Positions 45,505 to 54,392 of a stretch of 64,000 nucleotides of DNA are shown piece by piece. A program made the translations under genes and the position numbers. The DNA is from Streptomyces natalensis ATCC 27448. Lineage in GTDB: Bacteria > Actinomycetota > Actinomycetes > Streptomycetales > Streptomycetaceae. The notes under the pieces were generated by a model, which had not been told where the DNA came from, did not search any database, and saw only the letters and a list, made by a program, of their open reading frames with translations. The stretch covers positions 1 to 64,000 of the forward strand of contig NZ_JRKI01000031.1 in NCBI RefSeq assembly GCF_000935125.1. The letters run 5' to 3'. Numbering within the stretch: the first letter of the stretch is position 1; each line of letters opens with the position of its first letter.

Positions 45505-47313
45505 ATGAATAGAAAGCAACAACTTCTGCGTCTCATGATATCCCTGACATGGCGGGTAGACCAGCGAGCTTCTCTGCTCGTGACGTCGTTAGGGGTTCTG
45601 CAGGCCGGGGCAGTAGCCATGAACGGCCTCAGCCAGCGTTGGCTCATCGACTCGGCCGGTCTCGATACCGTGACAGGCCTCTTCTCGGCGGTGTTGGTGG
45701 GCGCTCTTTCTCACGCCGTCATGGCGGCGGGCGGACGATATCAAAGCAATCTGCAGTCTGACCTTGCGGACCGAGTCGACGTCAAAGTCAATGAAGACGT
45801 CCTGAACATGGTGGCGAACGTGCCCACCATCGAACACCTGGAACGGCCCGACTATCTGGACCGGATCTCCGTGCTGCGGCGAGGAACCCACTCCCTCGCC
45901 GCGGTGGGTTGGCGGCTCGCGGACGCCGCCGCAGCAGTTGCGAGCATTCTCCTGTCTCTCTGGCTGCTGATCGGCGTGCATCCGACTCTCGCGCTGCTCG
46001 CAATTCTTGCGGTGCCCCCTCTGTGGGCTGCAAGCCGCGGGCAGAGAATCATACGGCGGGCGCGCGATGCGAGCGCACAGCATGAACGGAGAGAGGAGGC
46101 GCTGCACGACCTGTTCGTCAACCCTGCACGGAACAAGGAGATCCGAATAGCGGGAGCGGGGCACATCCTGAGTGACGAGGCAGCCGCATCCTGGGAGGAG
46201 CGGAACCTCCTCCGGACGACGGCTGAACTCCGAGCAACCATGTGGCAGCTCGTCGGATGGCTCTGCTATGCAGGCGGATTCGGGATGACGTTGGCCCTCG
46301 TCGTCAAAATGGCAGCTGGAGGCGAGGCGTCGGTCGGTGACCTGGCCCTGGTTCTGGCACTCGGCATGCGCATGCGGTGGCAGGTCCGCGTCGCCGTCGA
46401 CACATTCATGCGTCTCGCAGAGGCGGGTCAGGCCACGAATCACTTCTGGTGGCTCACCTCGTATGCTGCGAAGCGTAGGAACGCCGCGGCCGATGAGCCT
46501 CCGTCGGCGCTGCGGGAAGGGGTCGTGCTGAAGGACGTGAGCTTCACCTATCCGGGGGCCAAGAAGCCGGCGCTAGACGCAATCGACCTCACCCTGAGCC
46601 CCGGAAGGACCGTCGCCCTCGTCGGGGACAACGGTGCTGGGAAGACCACCCTGGTCAAGCTGCTGACGGGAATGTACCTGCCGGACCAGGGGTCCGTCAC
46701 TGTCGAGGGTGCCTCCCTGGACACACTGGATGCTGCTGCCTGGCGTACCCGTACCTCAGCCACATACCAGGACTTCGTGAAGTTCGAGGTGCCCGTGAGA
46801 GACGCTGTGGCCATCGGACGTCTCAACCCGGCGGTGAGCCCAGAGGTGATCGACGATGCCCTGGCACGGGCCGGTGCCGCGCACTTCACCGAACGGCTGC
46901 CTGAGGGTATTCACACTCAACTCGGCCTCGTGCACGAGGGTGTGGAGTTATCGCACGGCCAGTGGCAGAGGATCGCGCTTGCCCGAGCTCTGGTACGTAC
47001 CGGTGCGTTACTGCTCGTGCTGGATGAGCCGACCGCCGCACTCGATCCCCAAGCCGAGCAGGACCTGTACGAGCGGTTTACGAAGGAGACCCGCGCCTGC
47101 CCCGGAAGAATCACTGTTCTGGTGTCACACCGTTTCAGTACAGTCCACATGGCGGACGAAATTGTCGTCATGGATTCTGGACGCGTGACCGAGTGCGGAA
47201 CACACCAGGAACTGATGGCGAACCAGGGACGGTATGCCGATCTCTTCGCCAAGCAGGCCAACGGCTACTCGGACACGGAGAAGGCTCCCTCGGCTAACCA
47301 GGAACCGATCTGA
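45505..47313 (+). CDS. ABC transporter, fused permease and ATPase (second of pair)
   Basis: 602 residues from ATG 45505 (GAGG seven bases upstream); GTG 45445, which overlaps the previous stop, is an alternative. Membrane domain with helices such as LLVTSLGVLQAGAVAMNGLS and AVASILLSLWLLIGVHPTLA. ATPase domain: Walker A LVGDNGAGKTTLVKLLTG, Q-loop TYQDFVKFE, signature ELSHGQWQRIALAR (SHGQ instead of SGGQ), Walker B LLVLDEPTAALD, H-loop VLVSHR. The altered signature suggests an asymmetric heterodimer with the first ABC protein. A hairpin terminator follows. Confidence 0.9.
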   Translation: MNRKQQLLRLMISLTWRVDQRASLLVTSLGVLQAGAVAMNGLSQRWLIDSAGLDTVTGLFSAVLVGALSHAVMAAGGRYQSNLQSDLADRVDVKVNEDVLNMVANVPTIEHLERPDYLDRISVLRRGTHSLAAVGWRLADAAAAVASILLSLWLLIGVHPTLALLAILAVPPLWAASRGQRIIRRARDASAQHERREEALHDLFVNPARNKEIRIAGAGHILSDEAAASWEERNLLRTTAELRATMWQLVGWLCYAGGFGMTLALVVKMAAGGEASVGDLALVLALGMRMRWQVRVAVDTFMRLAEAGQATNHFWWLTSYAAKRRNAAADEPPSALREGVVLKDVSFTYPGAKKPALDAIDLTLSPGRTVALVGDNGAGKTTLVKLLTGMYLPDQGSVTVEGASLDTLDAAAWRTRTSATYQDFVKFEVPVRDAVAIGRLNPAVSPEVIDDALARAGAAHFTERLPEGIHTQLGLVHEGVELSHGQWQRIALARALVRTGALLLVLDEPTAALDPQAEQDLYERFTKETRACPGRITVLVSHRFSTVHMADEIVVMDSGRVTECGTHQELMANQGRYADLFAKQANGYSDTEKAPSANQEPI

Positions 47314-47322
47314 CGCTGGATG

Positions 47323-47356
47323 CTGCCGACCGCCGGGTGAGCCTGGCGGCCGGCAG
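47323..47356. terminator. Hairpin after the ABC transporter operon
   Basis: CTGCCGACCGCCGGG (47323-47337) pairs with CCTGGCGGCCGGCAG (47342-47356), 13 of 15 bases, 4-base loop. It separates the rightward transporters from the leftward biosynthetic operon that ends at 47638; the 280 bases between hold no gene. Confidence 0.55.
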
Positions 47357-47637
47357 ACCGACGGCGAAACGTCGAAAGGTGGTGGCTGCCGGTGGGGCCG
47401 AGGTTTGCAATGAACTGGGACGCCCAAAGATGTTGATTCGCCGCGGGTAGCTGGCTGTCCGCAATGCCGGTCGTGCTGAACGAGCCGGACGGCTCCATCT
47501 GGGTGGCACGAATCAGGGCAACGTCTGGTCGCATCCCCCGTTCCGAGGAGTTGTCGAGCACCGGAGCTCCTGATCAACGGTCGCCGACGGCAGGCCCGCA
47601 TCTGGCCACCCTCGGCCGTGCCCGTTCCGGAGTCCTC

Positions 47638-48813
47638 TCAGGCCAGTCGCACCGAACGATCCATGAGGGTCATGGCACCGGTCACGGTCAGCAGACGTTC
47701 GTTGGAGTAATTCAGACTGGCCGAACGCAGATCCCTCAGGCAGCGTTCCAGCGGCACCACCGAATCCTTGGAGTATCCCAGCGACAGCCCGGCAAGTTCG
47801 ATCATGCGGTCGACCGCCCGGTAGCACAACTCAGAAGCACAGAGCTTAAGAGAATTGAGGTGAATCTGCTGCACAGGCTCACCGACCGACTGCCCTGCAC
47901 GCCAGCATTGTTCAACTTCTGACACAACCCGCTGGAGATAGCTGTGCACGAGTTCCAAATCTAGCCTGATTCTGGCCAGGCGTTCCCGTACCAGATCCGA
48001 CGACAGCTGAGGGCCTCCGCGTCGGCCCGGCCGCCGGAGCTCCTGGACGAGCTCGGCGAAGACGCCCTTGGCGGCCCCCAGCCAACAGGCTGACCAACCA
48101 ATATGGGCCATCGGGAGGTAGCTCTCCACAGCCACCTCCCGGAAGCCTCCGTGGCCGCCGATCACTTGGCGATCGGGTACCTTTCCCTTCAAATGCAGTG
48201 AGACGCTGTCCGTGCCGCGCATGCCCAGGGTCCGCCAGTCACCAGACTGCTCAATCCGCAGTTGACTCCGATCGGCGTAGATGAGGGAGACCTGGGTCTC
48301 GGGCGCTGTCGCCGAGGCCCGGAGCGTGATGAGGAATCCGTCGGCGTGTCTGCCACCGGTGACAACTGGTGCCTTCCGGTCGAACGACAAGTACTCATCA
48401 CTGTGGAGAGCGGCGGAGTGGGCGGAGAGCGCGTGCCCGCCCTTGACTGGCTCCGTGGTGACCGAGGCCAGATAGACTTGGCCGGCAGCTATCTGCGGAA
48501 GTATCTCATCGGTGAACCCTTGGTTCCCGTAGCGCGCCAAGGCATCTGCTTGCTGGCAGTGCATGGCCCAGATCGACGCAGAGGTCAGGCAGGCGCCTGC
48601 GAGGAGTTGGGCTGTCTCCACGAACTGCGACAACGACATGCCCCACCCGCCGTGCTGCGACGGTATGACAGAGCCCAGGAGGCCGGAGGTCCGCAACGCA
48701 GTCAGGCTTTCCGAAGGGAAGCTGGCGTTTTCGTCGACCTCACTCGCGTGTCGGCGGAGCACTGGCAGCACTTGATCCAGTGCTACTTCGTGGTCCGGAC
48801 GGGATGTGCTCAC
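47638..48813 (-). CDS. Acyl-CoA dehydrogenase-like flavoenzyme
   Basis: 391 residues from ATG 48813, overlapping the carrier protein stop (ATGA). Acyl-CoA dehydrogenase fold: LRTSGLLGSVIPSQHGGWGM, TSASIWAMHCQQADALARYG, YLASVTTEPVKGG, DWRTLGMRGTDSVSLHLKGK, and the C-terminal IELAGLSLGYSKDSVVPLER followed by CLRDLRSASLNYSNERLL. Here it most likely dehydrogenates (or hydroxylates) the aminoacyl chain on the adjacent carrier protein, as prolyl-S-carrier dehydrogenases do in pyrrole pathways. I cannot place the catalytic base with certainty. Last gene of the operon. Confidence 0.85.
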   Translation of the reverse strand: MSTSRPDHEVALDQVLPVLRRHASEVDENASFPSESLTALRTSGLLGSVIPSQHGGWGMSLSQFVETAQLLAGACLTSASIWAMHCQQADALARYGNQGFTDEILPQIAAGQVYLASVTTEPVKGGHALSAHSAALHSDEYLSFDRKAPVVTGGRHADGFLITLRASATAPETQVSLIYADRSQLRIEQSGDWRTLGMRGTDSVSLHLKGKVPDRQVIGGHGGFREVAVESYLPMAHIGWSACWLGAAKGVFAELVQELRRPGRRGGPQLSSDLVRERLARIRLDLELVHSYLQRVVSEVEQCWRAGQSVGEPVQQIHLNSLKLCASELCYRAVDRMIELAGLSLGYSKDSVVPLERCLRDLRSASLNYSNERLLTVTGAMTLMDRSVRLA

Positions 48814-49073
48814 GCCTCCGCTCCCTGGTCACGGACGGCGGTAATGGCCTTCCACACGCTTTCGGGAGTACTGAAAGTGCTGCTCTGCAGCATCTCGTCC
48901 GGCAGCGAGATGGAGTAGTGGTCCTCCAAAGACAGCAATAGCTCCACCGTGCCCATGGAGTCCAGCCCAGCTTGGGCCAGATCGGTGTCAGGCCGCAGCG
49001 GCTCGCCCGGAGGCAGATGCTGCAGTACGGGTCGCAGCATGTCCTCGAACTGGGCATCCCAGGGGTCACTCAT
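48810..49073 (-). CDS. Acyl (aminoacyl) carrier protein
   Basis: 87 residues from ATG 49073 (GAGGGAG six bases upstream; this decides the start over ATG 49088). Four-helix carrier protein with the phosphopantetheine serine Ser39 in AGLDSMGTVELLLSLE. It carries the amino acid activated by the ligase two genes upstream while the decarboxylase and dehydrogenase act on it. It overlaps both neighbours, so expression is tightly coupled. Confidence 0.92.
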   Translation of the reverse strand: MSDPWDAQFEDMLRPVLQHLPPGEPLRPDTDLAQAGLDSMGTVELLLSLEDHYSISLPDEMLQSSTFSTPESVWKAITAVRDQGAEA

Positions 49074-50301
49074 GCCGATCTCCCTCAATCTCTGTCTCCT
49101 GCAGGATCAGTCGACGCACGGTGCGGACAGCTTCCCCGTCGACGACCGCCTCAGCAGCCACGGGGTGGCTCAGGAAGCCGAGGAGACTAGCAGTCAGCCC
49201 GTATGCACCCACGTTCGGAATGGTCAGTACGTCGCCCACGCGGGGCTCGGGAAGTGAGGCGGAACGGCTCAGTACGTCCAGCGGTGTACAAAGCGGTCCA
49301 ACGAGGCTGAATTGGAGGTCTCGCCCGGTGGCCGACGACTCCTGCGCCGACGGCTGGGCACCGGGAGCCATGATGCGGCCCAGGCCTGACATGCCACCCA
49401 GGGTGTGGGTGCCCGTGTCCAGGACGACGAATGTCTTGCCTTGGCTCTGCTTCACGTCGAGCACCGTCGTGATCAGGGTGCCGCTGTGCGCAGTCAAATA
49501 GCGGCCCGATTCGAAGGCCACTTGCGGCCGCGCTTGCCTCCAGCCGGGCAGGTGGGTGTCCAATGACGTTGAGAGCTTCGCCCGCAGTTGCCGGTAGTCC
49601 AGCAGCGCTCCCGGCTTGGCGTAGGGCGCCGCGAACCCACCTCCAACATCCACCAGCGATGCCTGCAGCCCCGTCCGGGACAGCACCTGAGCGGCGGTCG
49701 CGATGCTCATGTCGAATTCGCGGGCCAAGACGTTGGGGTCCGCGATGTTGGTGGCAGGATAGAGATGAAGCCCGATGGGGGTGAGCCGTCCTCGAGCCTG
49801 GAACAGGTGCGGGCTGGCCAGCGCACTTTCCAGGTCGATGCCAAACTGCGAGGCAGTTCCCGTCATGCGGAGCCCGGAGGTTCCACCCCCCGCCTGCGGG
49901 GCGTTGATGCGCACGAGGTACCGCACATCCGCCGCGCTCTCGGCTGCTGCTTCTGCCAGCCGCTCGTACTCCGTCGGTGACTCCACGGAGAATAACCGGA
50001 CGCCGGCGGCGAGCGCAGTACGAATCTCATGCGGGGACTTCCCCGGCCCCGTGTACAGACAACCCGCGGACGACAGCCCCGCGCGCAGGACAGCATTCAG
50101 TTCTCCCAGGGAGCTGATCTCCGAGCGAAGCCCGAACGAGGCCAGTTCGGCCACCAGGTGCGGGTGCGGATTGGCCTTGAGTGAGTAGAAGAGGACTGCC
50201 TCTTCGGGGATCGATTGGAGCAGAAGTTCGGCCGCCCGCCGGATCTGGTTTAGCTGGTAGACGTAGAGGGGGGTGCCGAACTTTCTGGCCAGTGCTCTCA
50301 T
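49066..50301 (-). CDS. Fold-type III PLP-dependent decarboxylase (acts on carrier-bound amino acid)
   Basis: 411 residues from ATG 50301, overlapping the ligase stop (ATGA). Alanine-racemase-like TIM barrel with the PLP lysine Lys42 in FYSLKANPHP, LRSEISSLGELNAVLRAG, LHLYPATNIADPN, VDVGGGFAAPY, VAFESGRYLTAHSG and GPLCTPLDVLSRS, which carries the cysteine shared with diaminopimelate and ornithine decarboxylases. Among natural-product enzymes the same ligase/decarboxylase/carrier combination occurs in butirosin (BtrJ/BtrK/BtrI) and vicenistatin or fluvirucin (VinN/VinO/VinL), where a carrier-bound glutamate or aspartate is decarboxylated to a GABA- or beta-alanine-type unit. I infer the same role; the amino acid is unknown. 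Confidence 0.88.
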   Translation of the reverse strand: MRALARKFGTPLYVYQLNQIRRAAELLLQSIPEEAVLFYSLKANPHPHLVAELASFGLRSEISSLGELNAVLRAGLSSAGCLYTGPGKSPHEIRTALAAGVRLFSVESPTEYERLAEAAAESAADVRYLVRINAPQAGGGTSGLRMTGTASQFGIDLESALASPHLFQARGRLTPIGLHLYPATNIADPNVLAREFDMSIATAAQVLSRTGLQASLVDVGGGFAAPYAKPGALLDYRQLRAKLSTSLDTHLPGWRQARPQVAFESGRYLTAHSGTLITTVLDVKQSQGKTFVVLDTGTHTLGGMSGLGRIMAPGAQPSAQESSATGRDLQFSLVGPLCTPLDVLSRSASLPEPRVGDVLTIPNVGAYGLTASLLGFLSHPVAAEAVVDGEAVRTVRRLILQETEIEGDRHE

Positions 50302-51854
50302 AACGCATCCGTGTTGTCGGTGGCAGCCAGTCGCTGCTTGTCGGCCTTTCCATTGACCGTGCGAGGAATGCTGGCCAGCACGGTGCAACGGTCCGGGACC
50401 TTAAACGGTCCCAGCCGTTTGGAGAGTTCCTTGAGCACCCCTGGGCCGCTGAGCACGCTGACGACCCACATGCGCAGTTCACCCGAACCGTCAGGCGCCA
50501 CCACCGCTGCCTCGCTGACGCCGGGGATGTCGAGTGCCGCCGCTTCGATTTCCGCGGTACTCATCCGGACGCCGCGCCGTTTGAAGATGTCGTCGCGTCG
50601 CCCCACGACAGTCAGCAGGCCCTTCTCGTCGAGCCATCCATAGTCGCCTGTGTACAAAGCCAGCTCGTCCGTCGCCGGCCAAAGGCGGTATCGCTGGGCC
50701 GAGGAGTCCGGAGCCCGCCAGTAACCGGCCATGACGTGGGGGCCCCTCACCACGATCTGACCGGTACGTCCCGCAGGCAGCGGGCGCCCGATTTCGTCGA
50801 TGATCGTCACCTTGGTGCCGGCTAGCGGGGTGCCAACCGTCCCCGGGTGGTGAAGATCGGCGTCGGGTGTCCCGATGGAGATACGCTTGCATTCAGTCAT
50901 GCCGTACATAGCGACGACCTGAGCCCCAGGCAGCACGGATCGCAGTGCACGAGCAGTACTGGCTGTCAGTTCCTCTCCCGTGCTGGTCACCAAACGGATC
51001 TGTGCCGGAACCGCCCCACGGCGCGATAGCCGGATCACGGTCCGGGCCAGCGACGGAGTCAGCGGCAGGACCGTTGCTCTGTAGGAGCTAGCGTCTCGTA
51101 ACAGGGCTACCTCGGGCTGTCGGCCCGTCAGTGCCAGTTCGCACTGGGCAATGGCGCACAGAAAGATCTGATATAGGCCATAGTCGAAGGAGAAGGGCGA
51201 CCGGCAGTAGACGATGTCGTCGGCCTCGTAGCCCAACCGTTGAGAGATGGCTCCGGCAGAGAACGCCACCTGGGCGTGCGGACAGACCACCGCTTTGGGC
51301 GTGGAGGTCGAGCCGGAGGTGTACAGCATCAGCGCTGTGTCAGAGGGCTGGGGGGACTGCTCCTGCCGGTGATCATCTTGATCTCGCCACCCGCCGGAAC
51401 CTAAGTCTGCGAAGAGATGGCTGACGGAGACCCGGAGGAAGGATTCACCGACGCCCTCGGCGGACTCGTGGGTCGCCTTGGCGGCTGGAATCTCTGAGTC
51501 GCTGTCATGGACAACGAGCACCGGCTTGGCATCCGCTAGCAGTCCCCGTGTCACATACGGTGGCAGGTCCGGGCTGAGCGGAACGAAGACCGAGCCTCGG
51601 CGCAACGCCCCGTACAAGAGGGCAACAGCCTGGCGGGAGTTAGGTAGCTGCGCCACGACGCGGTCCCCGCGTGACACTCCGCGTGCGTGCAACCACCGCG
51701 CCACGCGAAAACTGTAGGCGTCTAGCTGGCCGTAGGTCCAGGCTCCCCACTCATCCCGGACGGCGATGGCCTCCGGCCGCCGTGCCGCGGCCGCAGACAG
51801 CCAGTCGAGTACAAGCGGATGCGTCCGTGCCATCGGGACGCCCTCGCCCATCAC
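50298..51854 (-). CDS. AMP-forming amino acid ligase (adenylation enzyme)
   Basis: 518 residues from GTG 51854; ATG 51851 or 51833 are possible. ANL-family adenylating enzyme: P-loop ALMLYTSGSTSTPKAVV, YGMTECKR, YTGDYGWLDEKGLLTVVGRR, DDIFKRRGVRMSTAEIE and the catalytic lysine in NGKADKQRL. It would activate an amino or carboxylic acid with ATP and load it on the carrier protein encoded two genes downstream. Sequence alone does not give the substrate. Gene order ligase, decarboxylase, carrier, dehydrogenase with overlaps throughout shows one assembly route. Confidence 0.9.
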   Translation of the reverse strand: MMGEGVPMARTHPLVLDWLSAAAARRPEAIAVRDEWGAWTYGQLDAYSFRVARWLHARGVSRGDRVVAQLPNSRQAVALLYGALRRGSVFVPLSPDLPPYVTRGLLADAKPVLVVHDSDSEIPAAKATHESAEGVGESFLRVSVSHLFADLGSGGWRDQDDHRQEQSPQPSDTALMLYTSGSTSTPKAVVCPHAQVAFSAGAISQRLGYEADDIVYCRSPFSFDYGLYQIFLCAIAQCELALTGRQPEVALLRDASSYRATVLPLTPSLARTVIRLSRRGAVPAQIRLVTSTGEELTASTARALRSVLPGAQVVAMYGMTECKRISIGTPDADLHHPGTVGTPLAGTKVTIIDEIGRPLPAGRTGQIVVRGPHVMAGYWRAPDSSAQRYRLWPATDELALYTGDYGWLDEKGLLTVVGRRDDIFKRRGVRMSTAEIEAAALDIPGVSEAAVVAPDGSGELRMWVVSVLSGPGVLKELSKRLGPFKVPDRCTVLASIPRTVNGKADKQRLAATDNTDAL

Positions 51855-52207
51855 TGTTGGTCACCCGGTAGAAGTGATACCTGACCTCGGGGAATCACAT
51901 CGAGTTCCAGCCCACGTCCCTGGGACCGGCAGTTCCGACGCACCCGAGCCAGACGTGCTTTTGGCCCAATGCCTCCACGGAGCCGGAGGAAGATGACGAC
52001 AGCCTCAGTTTCGGGATCCGGGGCATTGAGCGTCACCATAGGTCCGAGCGGGACGCGGGACAAATACTTTTGGCTAAAACTAGGAGGTGCCTGAACAAGG
52101 CTGGCGAAGGCGGACGTTAGACAGCTAAGAACAGCCGATAATTTCGGACTCAATGCCGCCTGAACCTCGATCAGCGACCAAGCATTGAACCCCGGTAACA
52201 CGACCAC
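51851..52207 (-). CDS. Unknown 118-residue protein at the head of the loading operon
   Basis: Starts at GTG 52207 after GGGGGAG, and its stop overlaps the ligase start, so it is very probably translated. No motif I recognise: FNAWSLIEVQAALSPKLSAV, FASLVQAPPSFSQKYLSRVP, AVVIFLRLRGGIGPKARLAR and a basic C-terminal part. It is neither a carrier protein nor an MbtH-like protein (no SxExxxYxxWP pattern). It could be an accessory subunit of the ligase or a small unknown enzyme. Confidence 0.6.
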   Translation of the reverse strand: MVVLPGFNAWSLIEVQAALSPKLSAVLSCLTSAFASLVQAPPSFSQKYLSRVPLGPMVTLNAPDPETEAVVIFLRLRGGIGPKARLARVRRNCRSQGRGLELDVIPRGQVSLLPGDQQ

Positions 52208-53525
52208 TACCGCTCCCCCTAACCGTTATCTGCAGTAGCAGATCAACAAGCAGGCGATCTGTCAACAGTGATCACGCGACCTTAATTTCACGCAAGATAG
52301 CGAAGCCACGCAAAACGGACGCTTGTCCGAGTTCACTTGACATTCACTACAGGGCCAGGTTGCATGGATAAAGCTACGATCATGATTCAGTGCACGTGAT
52401 CGGGAGGCAACCAGGGCGTTTCCGGCGAAGAAGTCGCGGAGGACGGTGAGAGGCTGATGCCGTGTTTACGGGGGGAACAGCTGCGAGCGCCCAATGAGCT
52501 AACTGTTGGAGATCCTTATCTGGACTGTGGCCAGGCTAAATTCCTGCTCAGTCTGGTTGTCGGTGAAGAACGCCGTCAGGTCGCACACGAAGCTCAGGAT
52601 GCCGGAACGGACCGGAAGTTAACCCGCCGAGATCTGGATGAATATTCCCTGATTTCCCTGGCGAGGGTCAAGGTCCACAGCTATGCTGTAACGCATCGTC
52701 TAGGAAAACTTCCATTACAGCGCGACCAATCCTTCGCGGGTCCGCGTAGAACGTCACGCTACCTGGGTGAAGGCGCCGAGGAAGAGCGCGGAGCCATAGC
52801 GGGTGTTGGGAGTAAAGGCGTCGGCAATCAAGATGCCAGTGGAGGGCGGCCGGCATCCCAACCACGTCCCTCCCCTCCTCGCAGCCGTGAGCGGCGTGCC
52901 AGGTCAGGCGGATGGCGCAGGGCCCTGGCACCCAGCGCGGGAATTCGTCGACGCGCCTACTGGGTTTCTCTAAGTGCCCGACCTGCTTGCTCCGCAGGAG
53001 CGCGAGAACACGGTCGTGGAACGTGGCGAGTGCGAAACCCTTGGAGCCCACCACGCTGGCTGGTTCGCCAGTTCTATTGGTCGCCCGCCTCGGGGGAGAT
53101 ACTCAAAACCAGGCCGTGGGCGGGGCCAGCCCGTTCACCCCGCTCCGAGTTGGCACTGCGTACTTACTCTCGCCGGCGCCGGCGCGATCGCGATACAGAC
53201 ACAGTAAACATTCAGCCCCGGTCATCGGCGATCACCAGTCACGACTCGACAATACCAAGACCTGCCTACACAAATGGCGGTCACCGCAGCACCCGCGGAC
53301 AAATAGCGTTCGCATCGCTCGCAGGTCACCGTCCGCTGCTTGGCGATCTCATTCAGAATCAGGCACCCAGGCTAACCGAGTGGCTCAAAATGCGCCATTC
53401 GGACGGGACGATGTGGATGCGTAGCCGCTTGCCATGGATAAAGCCGTTCGCGTATCGACGACACCGCGCTCATCCCGGTCGAGCTCTCGTCGCATTCATG
53501 CGCACATTCATAACTAGGGGGATAC
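52208..53525. promoter_or_regulatory. Divergent promoter region between the two biosynthetic operons
   Basis: About 1.3 kb between the leftward loading operon and the rightward sugar/radical SAM operon. A long rightward frame (52457-53533) exists, but its composition (Arg/Ser/Pro-rich, no ribosome-binding site) is not protein-like and I do not accept it. TTGACA at 52337-52342 could be a -35 box, with TTGCAT 17 bases later as a weak -10. The flanks near 52210-52400 are A+T-rich, as expected for promoters. Confidence 0.4.
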
Positions 53526-54392
53526 GTGATTGAGCTCAGCCTAAATAGGGCCGTGTTGAATCCAAGCGTACCGCCGGCTGAAGTAGTCCGATCAGCGCAT
53601 GCTGCAGGATTTACATATGTGGAGATGTCGGCCAAACGGCTAATCCAGACAATTGAGACGGACAAAGAAGCCCGAAATCTCCTGGAAGATCGCGCGATCA
53701 TCCCCGTACATGGGGGATGGTCGCTGCGACTCAATTGGTCGAGGGAAAAGTTCGAACAGGGCCTATTAGTAGCTGAGAAAGAAATGCACTTCGCTGCCCA
53801 ATGGGGAAGTCGCAGCGGGGCATTGGTACTTCCTCCTTCTTTATCTACAGTAAACCATGGCATGACTGAGGAGGAGATGCTCGAACGTATCGGCCGGACT
53901 GCCGACCTCGCATCGCGCTCTGGGCTATCCTTGGTTATCGAGTTTATGGGCGTCGGTAGTGAAAAACCACTCCCCGCTTCGTATCGGACGCTAACGGGGG
54001 CACTTCGTGTAGTGCGTCTAGTAGGGCGCGCAAATTTAGGGATCCTGCTGGATTCCTTCCATTGGTACACATCCGGCGGGACTCTGGACGAGATCAATGA
54101 TATGCCGACTGACATTCCCCTCTTCGTTCACCTCAACGATGCTCCAGCCGGAGACCGCAGGAGCCTGACGGATGCTATGCGCGAGTTACCGGGCTCCGGG
54201 GTTATTCACCTATCAGGGTTTCTCAATGCTCTCCTTGGTCTCGGCTATAGAGGGCCTGCTTCCATAGAATTAAAACATCCACAGCTGCACGCCATGCCCG
54301 CATTGGCCGCCGCGGAGACTGCCTTCCGTGCCGGCGACGCAGTACGCCATTCTCTTAAGCTGCATGCTATTGCGTATGGTGGTGGAAGGTGA
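53526..54392 (+). CDS. Sugar phosphate isomerase/epimerase-like TIM-barrel protein
   Basis: 288 residues from GTG 53526 (AGGGGG nearby). AP-endonuclease-2/xylose-isomerase-like barrel: IELSLNRAVLNPSVPPAEVV, VHGGWSLRLNW, and metal ligands in order LVIEFMGVGS (Glu), ILLDSFHWYTSGG (Asp and His), FVHLNDAPAGD (His) and ASIELKHP (Glu). The family interconverts keto and aldo sugars, inosose and related polyols. It overlaps the oxidoreductase downstream (GTGA). With that oxidoreductase and the aminotransferase it would build an amino-sugar or aminocyclitol; the exact substrate is not visible. Confidence 0.85.
   Translation: MIELSLNRAVLNPSVPPAEVVRSAHAAGFTYVEMSAKRLIQTIETDKEARNLLEDRAIIPVHGGWSLRLNWSREKFEQGLLVAEKEMHFAAQWGSRSGALVLPPSLSTVNHGMTEEEMLERIGRTADLASRSGLSLVIEFMGVGSEKPLPASYRTLTGALRVVRLVGRANLGILLDSFHWYTSGGTLDEINDMPTDIPLFVHLNDAPAGDRRSLTDAMRELPGSGVIHLSGFLNALLGLGYRGPASIELKHPQLHAMPALAAAETAFRAGDAVRHSLKLHAIAYGGGR

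Noticed and set aside
52457..53533. 358-residue rightward gene between the biosynthetic operons
   Set aside because: No ribosome-binding site, Arg/Ser/Pro-rich low-complexity translation, and it reaches past the start of the well-supported sugar isomerase gene.
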